This document shows, in pieces, positions 7,333 to 17,641 of a DNA stretch of 64,000 bases. The notes beneath the pieces are model-generated. The model searched no databases. It worked only from the letters and a program-made list of their open reading frames with translations, and was not told the DNA's origin. Origin of the DNA: Chryseobacterium luquanense (GTDB taxonomy: Bacteria; Bacteroidota; Bacteroidia; Flavobacteriales; Weeksellaceae). Location: assembly GCF_026460945.1 (NCBI RefSeq), contig NZ_JAOVZV010000014.1, forward strand, positions 1-64,000, in the 5' to 3' direction. The position numbers and the translations under genes are program-made. Each line of letters opens with the position of its first letter. Within the stretch, counting starts at the first letter, position 1.

Positions 7333-10161
7333 ATGTCAGAAAATAAGCACATGAGTATACCCAAAAACATAGAAACTGAGGATCAGACTGATTTTCATTT
7401 TCTACGAAAAACGGGGATTGAATATATAGAAAAATTAGGAGGAAAACTCTGGACAGATTACAATTCTCACGATCCAGGTATTACCACTCTCGAGGTTTTA
7501 AGTTATGCCATTACCGATCTTGGGATGAGGATGAATCTGAATATGGAAGATATTTTGACATCCGAAGATGTTGAAAAAGATATTCATACACAATTTCTAA
7601 AGGCGACAGAGATTTTACCTTCAATACCTTTAAACGAACTTGACTACAGAAAATTGTTTATCGATATTACGATGGGATCTGGTTCCCAAAGACCAATCAG
7701 CAATTGTTGGTTGGTTCCTAAAAACGAAACATTATATGTTGATTGCGAAACCGGAACTTTAGATTTTAAACCGATCGGAGAGAGAACAAAAGATTTTAAC
7801 GTAAAAGGTTTGTATGATCTGTATGTAGATTATGCTGAAGAGATTGACAGCGAAGATATCGGATGCGGAGATTCCAGCGTTAAAGCTATGATATTAGAAC
7901 GTTATCACGCCAACAGAAGTCTTTGTGAGGATCTGGCTGAGATTAAAAAGGTTGAAACTCAGAAAGTCGCTGTGTGTGCCCGTATCGGACTTGTCAATAA
8001 AGCTGATGAAGAATTGGTACATGCTAAAGTATTAAAAGCGGTGACTAATTATCTATCCCCGGAAGTTCATTTTTATTCTCTAAAGCAAATGCTTGAAAAA
8101 GGTCTTTCAACGGATCAGATTTTCGACGGGCCGCTTTTGGATAATGGCTTTATTGATACTGAAGAACTTAAAAACAGTCAGTTAAAAAGAGAAGTTCGTC
8201 TTTCGGACATCATCAGTGAAATTATGAAAATTGATGGGGTGAAAGAAATTCATGAAATTTCTATCGCCGGTTGTGACAGTGTGATCAAGCAAAACAATGA
8301 TTGGGTAATCTGCATCGAAAAAGGCAGAAAACCCGAAATGTGCGAATTGAGTACTTTCAATTACAGCAAAGGCTCGCTTCCGCTGAACATCAATGACAAA
8401 AAAGTTCAGGAGTATTTAGAAACACTGAAAAGAGAAGAAGAGGTTCTTAGAGATGATGCAAGGCAGAATAAAGAACTGTCTTTACCACAAGGAACTTCCT
8501 ATGATATCGCAGACTATGCGACAATTTTAAATGAATTTCCGGATACTTACGGAGTGGGAATCTCCGGAATTATAGGAAACCCGACTCCGGAAAGAGAAGC
8601 TTTGGCTAAACAAATGAAAGGGTATTTGTTGTTCTTCGATCAGATTCTTGCAAGTTATTTCAAACATCTTGAAAAAGTAAAAGAAGTATTGAGCATTAAT
8701 GGAAAACTAAAAAGAACATATTTTACGCAGACGCTTAAAAATATTAAAGGTTATGAAGAATTGGTTTCTGATGATACTTTCGAAAATGATGATCAGCTCA
8801 CCGATTCATTGTATGAGGAACTGGATAACAGCGTAGAACGCCGAAATGAGGTTTTAGATCATTTAATTTCCCGTTTTGCAGAGACATTCAGCGATTATAC
8901 TTTCCTGATGAAATCCTTGTATGGGAAGTCTGCCGATGAAATTGTTTTAAGCAATAAACAAAGCTTCTTAAACGAATATAAATCAGTAAGCAAAAATCGA
9001 GGAGCGGGATATAATCACACTTTGTTTGGGGATTCTGATATCTGGAACACCAAAAATGTTTCAGGGGTACAGAAGAGAATTGCCCGTTTGTTGGGAATTA
9101 AAAATTATACTCAGAGAAATTTATCTCAGTCGCCCGTATCAATAATTCAAACTGAAGAAACTGATGGTAAAATCAGCTATACCTGGAGAATAAAAGATGC
9201 CATTAACAGCATTGTTTTATCGTCGGTGAATAGTTTTAAAATTGAGTACGGTGCAACCAAAAATCTGAATGAATCGATTTATCAGATGATTCAGATCGAT
9301 GAGGAAGATCTTGAAAATGCATTAGATAATTTAGGAGAAGGTGAATCTGATTATAAATTAATTGGAAATATAAAAATCCGTTTTTCCGGTGGAGGTAATT
9401 ATTATTTTGATATTGTAGATGAATCTGAAGAAAAGAATGTCATTGCAACACACAAAAGAACAAATCCATATTCTGATTTAGATACATTGAAGGTAGGAAT
9501 CAGGCAGACTGTAAAATATTTCAAATATGAATTTACAGAAGAAGGAATTTTCCTGGTTGAGCATTTATTATTAAAGCCAACACTTAAAGATTATAAAAAC
9601 ATGGGTGGAATCGGCTGTATGTCGATCGATGAAACCTTTAGGATCGCTTATGATATAGATTCAGAGTCTCCTGCGCCCAATCCTTTAAAACCTTCCGAAG
9701 CACTGATGTCTTCTTGTGAAGAAGATTGTGAAATAGATGTTTATGATCCCTATTCTTATCGGATAAGCGTTGTTCTTCCTGGTTTTGCTTATCGTTTTCA
9801 GGACCCTGATTTCAGAAGATATGCTGAAACAGTGATCAGACAAGAAATTCCGGCTCATGTTTTAGCAAAAATTTGCTGGGTTGGAGACCGGTTGAGTGAA
9901 AAAGAAACAGCCCAGAACGACCTTGCTGAATTTGAAACAGCTTTTAAAAAATATCTTTCAGACAAATCGAAAAACAATACAGCGAGTTTAGGGTATAGTA
10001 TTAAAGCTTTACTGCTTGCTCTTACCCATCTGAATAATATCTATCAACCGGCAAGATTATTAGACTGTGCGATGGATGATAATGAAAGCTTAGACGGGAA
10101 ACTCATATTAGGACAATCAAACATATACAAACCGAAAAAAAATGAAAATGAAACTAGATAA
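7333..10161 (+). CDS. Afp12-like baseplate wedge protein
   Basis: The 942-residue protein follows the gp47-like gene directly, as afp12 follows afp11. Motifs such as 'WTDYNSHDPGITTLEVLSYAITDLGMRM' near residues 40-70 are typical of the conserved N-terminus of this eCIS baseplate family ('DPGITLLELLAYALTDL'). In the C-terminal part 'LPGFAYRFQDPDFRRYAETVIRQEIPAHVLAKICWV' resembles the conserved end of the same family. It probably forms a wedge heterodimer with Afp11. Its 3' end overlaps the next gene by 20 bases. Confidence 0.8.
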   Translation: MSENKHMSIPKNIETEDQTDFHFLRKTGIEYIEKLGGKLWTDYNSHDPGITTLEVLSYAITDLGMRMNLNMEDILTSEDVEKDIHTQFLKATEILPSIPLNELDYRKLFIDITMGSGSQRPISNCWLVPKNETLYVDCETGTLDFKPIGERTKDFNVKGLYDLYVDYAEEIDSEDIGCGDSSVKAMILERYHANRSLCEDLAEIKKVETQKVAVCARIGLVNKADEELVHAKVLKAVTNYLSPEVHFYSLKQMLEKGLSTDQIFDGPLLDNGFIDTEELKNSQLKREVRLSDIISEIMKIDGVKEIHEISIAGCDSVIKQNNDWVICIEKGRKPEMCELSTFNYSKGSLPLNINDKKVQEYLETLKREEEVLRDDARQNKELSLPQGTSYDIADYATILNEFPDTYGVGISGIIGNPTPEREALAKQMKGYLLFFDQILASYFKHLEKVKEVLSINGKLKRTYFTQTLKNIKGYEELVSDDTFENDDQLTDSLYEELDNSVERRNEVLDHLISRFAETFSDYTFLMKSLYGKSADEIVLSNKQSFLNEYKSVSKNRGAGYNHTLFGDSDIWNTKNVSGVQKRIARLLGIKNYTQRNLSQSPVSIIQTEETDGKISYTWRIKDAINSIVLSSVNSFKIEYGATKNLNESIYQMIQIDEEDLENALDNLGEGESDYKLIGNIKIRFSGGGNYYFDIVDESEEKNVIATHKRTNPYSDLDTLKVGIRQTVKYFKYEFTEEGIFLVEHLLLKPTLKDYKNMGGIGCMSIDETFRIAYDIDSESPAPNPLKPSEALMSSCEEDCEIDVYDPYSYRISVVLPGFAYRFQDPDFRRYAETVIRQEIPAHVLAKICWVGDRLSEKETAQNDLAEFETAFKKYLSDKSKNNTASLGYSIKALLLALTHLNNIYQPARLLDCAMDDNESLDGKLILGQSNIYKPKKNENETR

Positions 10162-13100
10162 TATCACTACTCAATATAGAAAGTTTAACGAAAATCAGGC
10201 GTTGACTGAAGGGCAGCTAAACGAATTTTTAGACTATTTTGAAGATCAGGATCGGCTGTCAAGAACGCGTTTAAGTGGTGTAGGAGTTGCTTGTGGTTTT
10301 AAAACGACCTATACAGATTTGATTGCAGAACCGGAGGTGTTAACGAAAAAAGCAATCGGTGAAGATGTTGAATTGGAACTTAATACAATCATCATTACGC
10401 AAGGAGCAGGAGTTACTACCGACGGAGATTTAATAACATTACGCCGAAAAGGAGATAACGGAGAAACTTCCATAAACTTCGACGCAAACATTTACAAATA
10501 CTACAGAGATTATACGGATGAGGTCAGGTACAGTCATTTTCAAATTGGGAATACACAGATTCCTCTTTTAGAATTGGTTACGCAACAGGAATATGACCAA
10601 TTGTCATCTACAACAGGCTTTCAGCATATAAGAAATCTCGACCGTGTATATGATAAAACGGTACTTCTGTATGTGGAAAGTTATTCTAATGATGAGACTC
10701 CATGTAAGGATGCAGATTGCGACAATAACGGAGCAGAACAAGTGTCTAATCTAAAAGTGCTTTTGGTAGATTCAGAGCTTTTTGAAGATCTTATTTTGAG
10801 AAACGATGCCAAAGATACCATTTACAAGCTTCATAATTCTTATGAACAACTCTATGATGATTTACCAAATATCGAGGCAAGAAGAGTTATTCTAGATTCT
10901 AAGATCACAAGGGCGCCACATTTAAAAGAGGTATTTCAACGTGCGGTTAGTGATTTTTCAGATTTGAGCGAAGGTTTTGGTGCAATTGCAGATACTTTTA
11001 AGGTAAATGTTTATCTAGGAGGAGAATCACTGGCTACAAAATTAAATTCTTTATTAAATCCTGTAGCATCAAGATTAGAAGATTATCAATACCGGTATGA
11101 CTTGCTGAAAGATTTAATTGATACGTACAATGAAATAAAAGGTTTGCTTTTACATCTGAATGTTGACTGTTGCCCAAGTATCACTTCATTCCCTAAACAT
11201 CTTATGTTGGGTCCTGTTGGAGCAAAACTGGAACTGGGAGAAAAAACGCCTTCCCGTCACGGTTTTTATAATTCTCATGTGACTACAAATGATGATGAAA
11301 ATTACGAAAGAATTATAATGCTTGCCAATCGTTTTGTACAAAAATTAAATGGATTTCAATCGTATATCGGACCTGTAAAAATTACTCCCTCTAATCTTTA
11401 TGTGAGATTGGGTAACAAGGCGATTCCTTACTACTATCACGTAGATCAGCCGTTATTGACTCAATGGAATTTCGAAAAAACAAAAACCGATAGGGAAACC
11501 TTCAATTTAAGTTATCATACAGGCAATTTAGCGGCAGAGAATTTTGTTCAGGATCCGTTAAATTATAACATTGATGATAACGATTTCTACAGAATTGAAG
11601 GTCATCTGGGAATGCCTTTTGAAGCTGCTGTTCAAAATATCAATGAGATCAAAGCAAAATACGGATTGGCTTTTGATGTTGCAGTATTGCTTTTGAAAAA
11701 AGATGAAAAAGGAGATAGCGAAATCCCAACTGAGCCTAAGAAAGTATCCATTGAAGAACTCAGAAAGAAATTAATCTCGATTTCCAGTGATATCAGTAAA
11801 GAAAAAAGCGATCCCAAAAGTACTCTGTTAACCTTATCTAAGCTGGACAGTGAGTTAAGATTATTAAACAAAGTGGACTTCACTTCCCGGGAATCGTCGG
11901 AAGAAGTCGTTACCGTTGTAAAAGAAGATCCTAGAAAAAAAGAAATTGCAACCGAGCTTTTAAGTGAATTTTTAGAAAGAAAATCAGGTTTGGAACATTT
12001 AGCAGGTGTAGAACCGGGCGGAACCTTCGTTTTGATTTGCGAGTCGGAGGCAAACAATCAGGTTCTTGCAGATTTCTCCTTACCTTATCTATGTTGTTCT
12101 AAAGAGAAACCAAACGTTGCACCTATTGCTTTGGATGATAAAGTTTCTTGTATGATTGGTCAGACCGTAATTATTTCTGTGATGAATAATGATTATGATG
12201 CAGATAACGACCTATTGACAGTTGTTAAAAAAACAGACCCATCTTACGGAACGGTAGTTTTAAACAGCAATGGTACATTCACTTATACACATAATAATTC
12301 TGCGAATCTTAAAGATTCATTTACGTATTGTATTAATGATGGTAAAAGCGATAGTAATATTGCAACGGTATTTATCGAGATTAAATCTGCACCGGTAGCA
12401 ATAGATGACCATGCTTCAACTGAAAATGGAGGATATGTAGATATTGCCGTCAAAGACAATGATTATGATTTAGGAAATACTCCGTTAACGGTATTTATAA
12501 AAGATCATCCAACTAACGGAACACTCATGTTAAATTCTGATGGTACAATCAGATACCAGCATACCAATCCAACAGCGCTTACCGATTCATTTACATACTA
12601 TATTAATGATGGGGAATTTGATAGTAATGTCGCTAAAGTGACCATTACTATTGCGCCGCCTCCATGTGATTCTGGGATGGATGTCGTATTTATCTTTGAT
12701 TACACAGGTAGTATGGCTGGTCAGATTGAGGCTGCTAAATCAGGAGCTGTAAGTATCGTCAATACAATAAAAACTCAGTCAAACGAAAATTACAGATTGG
12801 GTATCGTAATAGCCGATGAAACCAACTCCAGAACTTCTTCCGGTTACCAGAATGCACCTGCATATATAGGTTTGAATCCTGCTCAAAAACTTGTAAACGC
12901 CGGACTTAATTCAAGCTTTCAATGGATCACTGCGATGGAAGTAATGTCTTCGAGCAATATGAATAACGTTTCAACTTTTAGCACTCAGCTTAATAAACTG
13001 AATAATTCCGCAATCGGACTGAGCCTCGGATCTGGAGCCGGACTTCCGGAACCAACTGATTTTGCGTTAAGCAGAGTTGTAGAGCATAATTTTGCCGGAG

Positions 13101-13390
13101 CATTTAGAAGCAATGTAGCCAAATATGTGATCATAATAACAGATGATGTACCTGGAGGGAATGATGATAGTGCAACGGCTGCAGATATTACCGAAATGAA
13201 CAGGTTGAGAGATCAGTGTATTGCCAAATCAATTAAAGTTATTGTCTTAGGGCAGGGAGTTGAGAAACCAATCGGTGGAAAATACATTTGGAAAGAACTG
13301 GCCAATGCAACAGGGGGTTCTTGGAACTCAAGTTACAATGCAACCGCTATTGAAACTGCTATTAGAAATGGTTGTGGAGGTAGCAGGTAA
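10142..13390 (+). CDS. Giant eCIS-associated protein with cadherin-like repeats and vWA domain
   Basis: This 1082-residue protein is a paralogue of the product starting at 13513; both begin with 'QYRKF...Q......FNEFLD.FEDQDRLSR'. The shared N-terminal part of about 650 residues has no function I recognise. It is followed by two cadherin/Ig-like repeats (about residues 659-745 and 750-835, each with 'ALDD.......NDYD...L.V' and 'DSFTY.INDG'). The C-terminus is a von Willebrand A domain whose MIDAS motif DYTGS has Asp853, Thr855 and Ser857. Such an architecture suggests an adhesive or surface-exposed part of the particle anchored through the N-terminal domain. There is no signal peptide, consistent with assembly in the cytoplasm. 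The domains are seen; the role is inferred. Confidence 0.72.
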   Translation: MKMKLDNITTQYRKFNENQALTEGQLNEFLDYFEDQDRLSRTRLSGVGVACGFKTTYTDLIAEPEVLTKKAIGEDVELELNTIIITQGAGVTTDGDLITLRRKGDNGETSINFDANIYKYYRDYTDEVRYSHFQIGNTQIPLLELVTQQEYDQLSSTTGFQHIRNLDRVYDKTVLLYVESYSNDETPCKDADCDNNGAEQVSNLKVLLVDSELFEDLILRNDAKDTIYKLHNSYEQLYDDLPNIEARRVILDSKITRAPHLKEVFQRAVSDFSDLSEGFGAIADTFKVNVYLGGESLATKLNSLLNPVASRLEDYQYRYDLLKDLIDTYNEIKGLLLHLNVDCCPSITSFPKHLMLGPVGAKLELGEKTPSRHGFYNSHVTTNDDENYERIIMLANRFVQKLNGFQSYIGPVKITPSNLYVRLGNKAIPYYYHVDQPLLTQWNFEKTKTDRETFNLSYHTGNLAAENFVQDPLNYNIDDNDFYRIEGHLGMPFEAAVQNINEIKAKYGLAFDVAVLLLKKDEKGDSEIPTEPKKVSIEELRKKLISISSDISKEKSDPKSTLLTLSKLDSELRLLNKVDFTSRESSEEVVTVVKEDPRKKEIATELLSEFLERKSGLEHLAGVEPGGTFVLICESEANNQVLADFSLPYLCCSKEKPNVAPIALDDKVSCMIGQTVIISVMNNDYDADNDLLTVVKKTDPSYGTVVLNSNGTFTYTHNNSANLKDSFTYCINDGKSDSNIATVFIEIKSAPVAIDDHASTENGGYVDIAVKDNDYDLGNTPLTVFIKDHPTNGTLMLNSDGTIRYQHTNPTALTDSFTYYINDGEFDSNVAKVTITIAPPPCDSGMDVVFIFDYTGSMAGQIEAAKSGAVSIVNTIKTQSNENYRLGIVIADETNSRTSSGYQNAPAYIGLNPAQKLVNAGLNSSFQWITAMEVMSSSNMNNVSTFSTQLNKLNNSAIGLSLGSGAGLPEPTDFALSRVVEHNFAGAFRSNVAKYVIIITDDVPGGNDDSATAADITEMNRLRDQCIAKSIKVIVLGQGVEKPIGGKYIWKELANATGGSWNSSYNATAIETAIRNGCGGSR

Positions 13391-13440
13391 TACTGCAGGA
13401 AATCTCAAAATTTAGAATAATATATTCTGCATTTATATAT

Positions 13441-13474
13441 GCTTCTTAGGTGGATCATTTTCTGCCTGAGAAGC
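13441..13474 (+). terminator. Hairpin between the two giant paralogues
   Basis: GCTTCTTAGG pairs with CCTGAGAAGC over 10 bases with one G.T pair and a 14-base loop. No strong T-tract follows, so it may be a weak terminator or a processing site rather than a full stop. Confidence 0.4.
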
Positions 13475-13512
13475 TTATATCTCCACTTTAGTAATCATTA
13501 AAATAAATTATA

Positions 13513-16500
13513 ATGAATAATCAATTAAGTAATATATCCACACAATACCGAAAATTCAGCAGAGGACAGTACATAGACGATACCCAGTTCAACGAGTTTT
13601 TAGATTTTTTTGAAGATCAGGATCGTCTGTCAAGAGTAATGTTGCAGGGAGTAGGTATTGTATGTGGTTTTAAACCGGAACTTCTTTATGGAGATGGATT
13701 GCTGAAAAGCATACAGCTTTCTCAGGGAGTTGCTCTTACCACTGATGGCGATTTGCTGACCTTATATAATACAAGTCAGCTAAGTAAAGAGTTATATATA
13801 AGCGATTTAAAAACGATTAATATTAAAAATAAAAATTATACACATTTTAAAGTGTATGATAATTTCAAAGTAAAATATCCGGCTTTTTATGACGGAGAAA
13901 ATCAGATTGAGCTGTGGGAACTGGCAACGGCTGAAGAATCAGATTTTGGTTTTCAATCTTTAAATGCTCTTTCAAATTTAGAAGACAAATATCTTTTGCT
14001 ATATCTGGAAAGTTACGAAAAAGAAGTAAAACCCTGCCGCGGTGTTGATTGTGATAATCATGGGATTCAGCAAATTCGAAACCTTAAAGTACTCATGACG
14101 ACGGCAGAGGGAATTAATCATCTTCTTGAAAAAGATGAAATTCAGCCTCATCCTTTGTTTGCAGAGGGTGTCATGACTCCTGTAAAACAGGAAAGAGTTG
14201 TTGCAGAACGACTTATTTTGGAAAATGGAATAGATAGACCGTTTTCTTCTTCCAGTTTAAAAGAAATGTACTCAGATGTTTTAGAAAAAAACAGGTATGG
14301 AGAGATTCTTTTTGAAAAAATCAATGGGATTTCTCAGATTTTAGGAATTCCGGTCGCTAATTTTGAAAACTTTAAAAGTAAATTGGAAGCATATCTTTCT
14401 CAGCCAGCCGGTTTTCAGTATGCATATGATGTTGTAAACGATTTGACGGGTACTTATGCTGAAATCATCAAACTGCTTCCAAAATCATTCACTGAATGTT
14501 TTCCTGATTTAGACTCTTTTCCTAAACATATCATGCTTGGAAAATTAATCTCGACTATTCAATTAGATTCATTAAGACACCGATTTTACAATTCACCGGT
14601 TTTAGATGATGAAAAAGCAACACAGAAAGTTAAGATGTTGATGAACCGTTTCAGTCAGCAGGCGGAAAATTTCAAATATCCGATGGAGTCAGAAGTTGAG
14701 GATGGAACTCCGGAAAACAAAAGGAAGATCAGGGTTATTCCTTCGCAGAAATTAAATCCTCTGAGTAATAAAGCGATCCCTTTTTATTATCAGGTTACAG
14801 AAGAATTTTTAAAGACCTGGAATTTTGATAAAACAGAGAATCGTTCATTTAGAAATAATTTGGGATATAATGCAGGTTCGTTTACGTCGGATGAACATAT
14901 AAGAAATCCAACTTCTTTTAATATCGATAAAAATTCGTTTTATAATATTGAAGGTCATCAAGGAATGTCTTATGAGGATGTTTTTGAAGAACTGAATCAA
15001 ATCAGAAATGAAAAACAATTAGGATTTGATGTTATGGCGCTGTCTCTAACCGAATTGGCAGACAATAAAGATATGTTTAAAGCATATTTCAATGAATACC
15101 TGGAAAAACATCCGGGCTTGGAACACAGGCGTGGAGTTGAACGTGGAGGTACTTTTGTAATCGTTTATGAGGTTACCGAAACAGGTTCAATGGTGGTTGC
15201 AGATTTTTCGCTTCCTTATATCTGTTGTACTCCGAAAATTGAAGTTAAATTATCATTGCCAACTCCCGTGATCTGTAGTAAATACGACGCAATACCATTT
15301 ACCGTATTCCCTATGAACGGAGATGTTGAAGCTGTTGTAGAATCAGGCTTAAATGGTGGAGTAGAACTTAGGGATGGTCAATGTTTTTTCAATCCGGCCA
15401 TAGTGGATGAGTCATTATACGGTCAGGAAATTACCTTTACAGTAAACGGAAAATCTACCAATTGCAGTATTAAAGTTATTCCGCAATCGGATATGGATGT
15501 AGATATTACTTCTGTGGTTTATCAGGGAGAAGACTCATCCGATACAATCGTGCGTTTTAGAGTTTCAGGAGAAAACATTTTAGATTACACGTACACTGGA
15601 GATTTCTGGGATAATGGTGTTTTGGTCAGTTTAATTCCGGATTCAAGAGGGAATTTCATTTATACTTATCACGATTTAAATCCATTTATAATTCCGACTA
15701 TAAAAGTGAATGTGAGTCGTGGAGGATGTACTCAGACAATCATTATAAGCGATTGGTATAATGGTCCAGCTACAGTAATCAATAGTATTAACTTCCCGGA
15801 AGGAGGAGATTGTTGTGAAGGAATAAGCAATAAAGCTCCCGTCGCTGTAGCAACAGCATCTGCAACAACTATTAGGTTACCAGTTGAATCTGTAAGACTG
15901 AATGGCGAATCAAGTTATGATACCGATGGAGGAGAAATCGTTTCTTATTCATGGAAACAAATAAGCCCAACGTTACCTGTAGCAAACATTACCAATCCGA
16001 ATAACTCAACTGCTTCAATTACAGGATTGGTTGAAGGAACTTACGTTTTTGAACTTACAGTTACAGACAGCAATGGCGCAACAGGTACCGATACTGTAGA
16101 AATAGTTGTATTGCGTGCTTTGCCTGTGATCACCGCTAATGCAGGGGGAAATCGATCAATTTCTTTACCTAAAAGTTTCATTACACTAAATGGATCAGGA
16201 TCAAGTTCAGAAGCATCCACACTGAAATATTCTTGGAGCCATACAGAAGGGCCGATGCCGGTAATGCTTACAGATTCAGATAAACCGGATCTGATTGTTA
16301 CAGGTTTGGATGTTGAAGGGACATATAAGTTCAAACTTACAGTTCAGGATGCAGACAGTGCTGCGTATTCTACTGATGTGGCAGAAGTTACTGTATTGCG
16401 TGCTGTGAAGATTGAAGTTATAAAAGAACAAACTAATGTCAATTGTGAAGTGGGAATGATAGCAAGAGTGCATGTTCCTGATGGCGAATCACGACTTATA

Positions 16501-16791
16501 AAAGTTTTCAAAGAAGGTACAGTACCTACAGACCCTTTTACTAATGATACAGGAATACAGGGAGGCTCACAACTAATTGTTAAAGATGGCTTTGATGAAA
16601 AAATATCTGCTACAAAAACTTATGGAATGTTTTTAAATGTAAGTGGATTTATGTGGGGATCATTAACAGATAGTACTAAGCTAATATTGCAGGTAATTGA
16701 TGAATCAGGATTTGTTTATGATCAGGTTGTTTTGACAACTATTCATAACCCTGTATTTGATAGTAAGCAAACTAGATGTATACCTGGATAA
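13513..16791 (+). CDS. Giant eCIS-associated protein with PKD repeats
   Basis: The 1092-residue protein shares its first 600 or so residues with the gene upstream ('TQYRKFSRGQY', 'FNEFLDFFEDQDRLSR', 'GVGIVCGFK', 'GVALTTDGDLLTLY', 'FPKHIMLGK', 'GHQGMSYEDVFEELNQI'). It then diverges into two PKD-like beta domains at about residues 772-860 and 866-950 ('SYDTDGGEIVSYSWKQI', 'GTYVFELTVTDSNGATGTDTVEI'). A C-terminal region of about 120 residues follows that I do not recognise. Conserved N-terminus plus exchanged extracellular-type domains suggests that both proteins dock to the same place on the particle, probably the baseplate, and present different adhesion modules. It has no signal peptide. Confidence 0.72.
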   Translation: MNNQLSNISTQYRKFSRGQYIDDTQFNEFLDFFEDQDRLSRVMLQGVGIVCGFKPELLYGDGLLKSIQLSQGVALTTDGDLLTLYNTSQLSKELYISDLKTINIKNKNYTHFKVYDNFKVKYPAFYDGENQIELWELATAEESDFGFQSLNALSNLEDKYLLLYLESYEKEVKPCRGVDCDNHGIQQIRNLKVLMTTAEGINHLLEKDEIQPHPLFAEGVMTPVKQERVVAERLILENGIDRPFSSSSLKEMYSDVLEKNRYGEILFEKINGISQILGIPVANFENFKSKLEAYLSQPAGFQYAYDVVNDLTGTYAEIIKLLPKSFTECFPDLDSFPKHIMLGKLISTIQLDSLRHRFYNSPVLDDEKATQKVKMLMNRFSQQAENFKYPMESEVEDGTPENKRKIRVIPSQKLNPLSNKAIPFYYQVTEEFLKTWNFDKTENRSFRNNLGYNAGSFTSDEHIRNPTSFNIDKNSFYNIEGHQGMSYEDVFEELNQIRNEKQLGFDVMALSLTELADNKDMFKAYFNEYLEKHPGLEHRRGVERGGTFVIVYEVTETGSMVVADFSLPYICCTPKIEVKLSLPTPVICSKYDAIPFTVFPMNGDVEAVVESGLNGGVELRDGQCFFNPAIVDESLYGQEITFTVNGKSTNCSIKVIPQSDMDVDITSVVYQGEDSSDTIVRFRVSGENILDYTYTGDFWDNGVLVSLIPDSRGNFIYTYHDLNPFIIPTIKVNVSRGGCTQTIIISDWYNGPATVINSINFPEGGDCCEGISNKAPVAVATASATTIRLPVESVRLNGESSYDTDGGEIVSYSWKQISPTLPVANITNPNNSTASITGLVEGTYVFELTVTDSNGATGTDTVEIVVLRALPVITANAGGNRSISLPKSFITLNGSGSSSEASTLKYSWSHTEGPMPVMLTDSDKPDLIVTGLDVEGTYKFKLTVQDADSAAYSTDVAEVTVLRAVKIEVIKEQTNVNCEVGMIARVHVPDGESRLIKVFKEGTVPTDPFTNDTGIQGGSQLIVKDGFDEKISATKTYGMFLNVSGFMWGSLTDSTKLILQVIDESGFVYDQVVLTTIHNPVFDSKQTRCIPG

Positions 16792-16842
16792 AATCATTTA
16801 GACAGTAATGAAACATAATAATAACAATAAAAAAACAGTAAA

Positions 16843-17523
16843 ATGGCAGCAGCAAAATGCAATATTACATTTAATATAGATTATATATCTTCTAAGCCAA
16901 TACAAAGTGCAACTGCGACCTATAAACATAAAATCAGTGGCGCGACAAATGTATTTTCTATAGTTCCAGTACCTCTGAGTGGCCAATCAGTACATCTCCC
17001 GGAAATTTCAACTCCGGGCGATTATGAACTGGTAATCACCTTAACATCAGAGGACGGAATTGATACTACAAAAACAAGCTCTTTTAAAATTGGGAATTGT
17101 AAAGGTAGTGGAGATGGAAAGGTATTTTGGAATCATGCTACGATTGGAGATGATACATGGAAATCTAAAATTAATTTTCTAATCAAAAAGAATGAAGTTG
17201 TAGTCGTAGAAACCACAACAGCAGGTGTTGGTTATATCGACCCGATAGAGCAATGGGAATCATTTACTGCGCAGGTAGGAGATAAAATTGAGTTTTCAAC
17301 AAATCTAATCACAAGTGGTTCAAAAGGCAATACGATAGGAAATATGTTTACATATAGCACAACAGGTACTACAGGTATGGTAAACGTTATGGGTCCCACG
17401 GCGCTTAATCCTTTATTGATGAATTCTCAACAAATAGGACCAACTAACGGAACTAAAAGAACTTTTACTTTTACAGTAGAATCAGGTTTAAATTATGCCT
17501 TGGGAACAAATTATTTTCAGTAA
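16843..17523 (+). CDS. Hypothetical beta-rich eCIS-associated protein
   Basis: I do not recognise this 226-residue protein. The first 90 residues look like an immunoglobulin-type beta domain ('GDYELVITLTSEDGIDTTKTSSFKI'). The rest is Gly/Thr-rich beta sequence with an 'EQWESFTAQVGDKIEFSTNL' segment. It has no signal peptide or membrane segment. It follows the PKD protein by about 50 bases and ends at a strong bidirectional terminator, so it closes the baseplate operon. It may be a third exposed module or a cargo protein. Confidence 0.55.
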   Translation: MAAAKCNITFNIDYISSKPIQSATATYKHKISGATNVFSIVPVPLSGQSVHLPEISTPGDYELVITLTSEDGIDTTKTSSFKIGNCKGSGDGKVFWNHATIGDDTWKSKINFLIKKNEVVVVETTTAGVGYIDPIEQWESFTAQVGDKIEFSTNLITSGSKGNTIGNMFTYSTTGTTGMVNVMGPTALNPLLMNSQQIGPTNGTKRTFTFTVESGLNYALGTNYFQ

Positions 17524-17591
17524 GTGATTGGTTAGCGTCAGTTCGTAAAACACATTTTTGTGCAGTTTTTTAATACCAATTTGGAAACACA

Positions 17592-17625
17592 AAATAAAAT
17601 CCTCAAATTTTTGAGGATTTTATTT
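17592..17625. terminator. Bidirectional Rho-independent terminator
   Basis: A perfect inverted repeat (AAATAAAATCCTCAAA with its complement) has A-runs on the left and T-runs on the right. It can stop transcription of the plus-strand baseplate operon and of the minus-strand repressor gene that ends next to it. Confidence 0.8.
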
Positions 17626-17641
17626 AATAGAATCGTGCTGA

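Noticed and set aside
43..10161. Type VI secretion system
   Set aside because: VgrG- and PAAR-like proteins occur also in eCIS. The LysM adaptor, Afp11/12-type baseplate proteins, the Afp15-like ATPase and tail fibres, and the absence of TssJLM membrane proteins and ClpV, fit an eCIS.
11632..12057. Long antisense frame of 141 codons
   Set aside because: It lies fully inside the well-supported vWA-containing gene and has a Ser/Phe-rich composition typical of the reverse complement of coding sequence.
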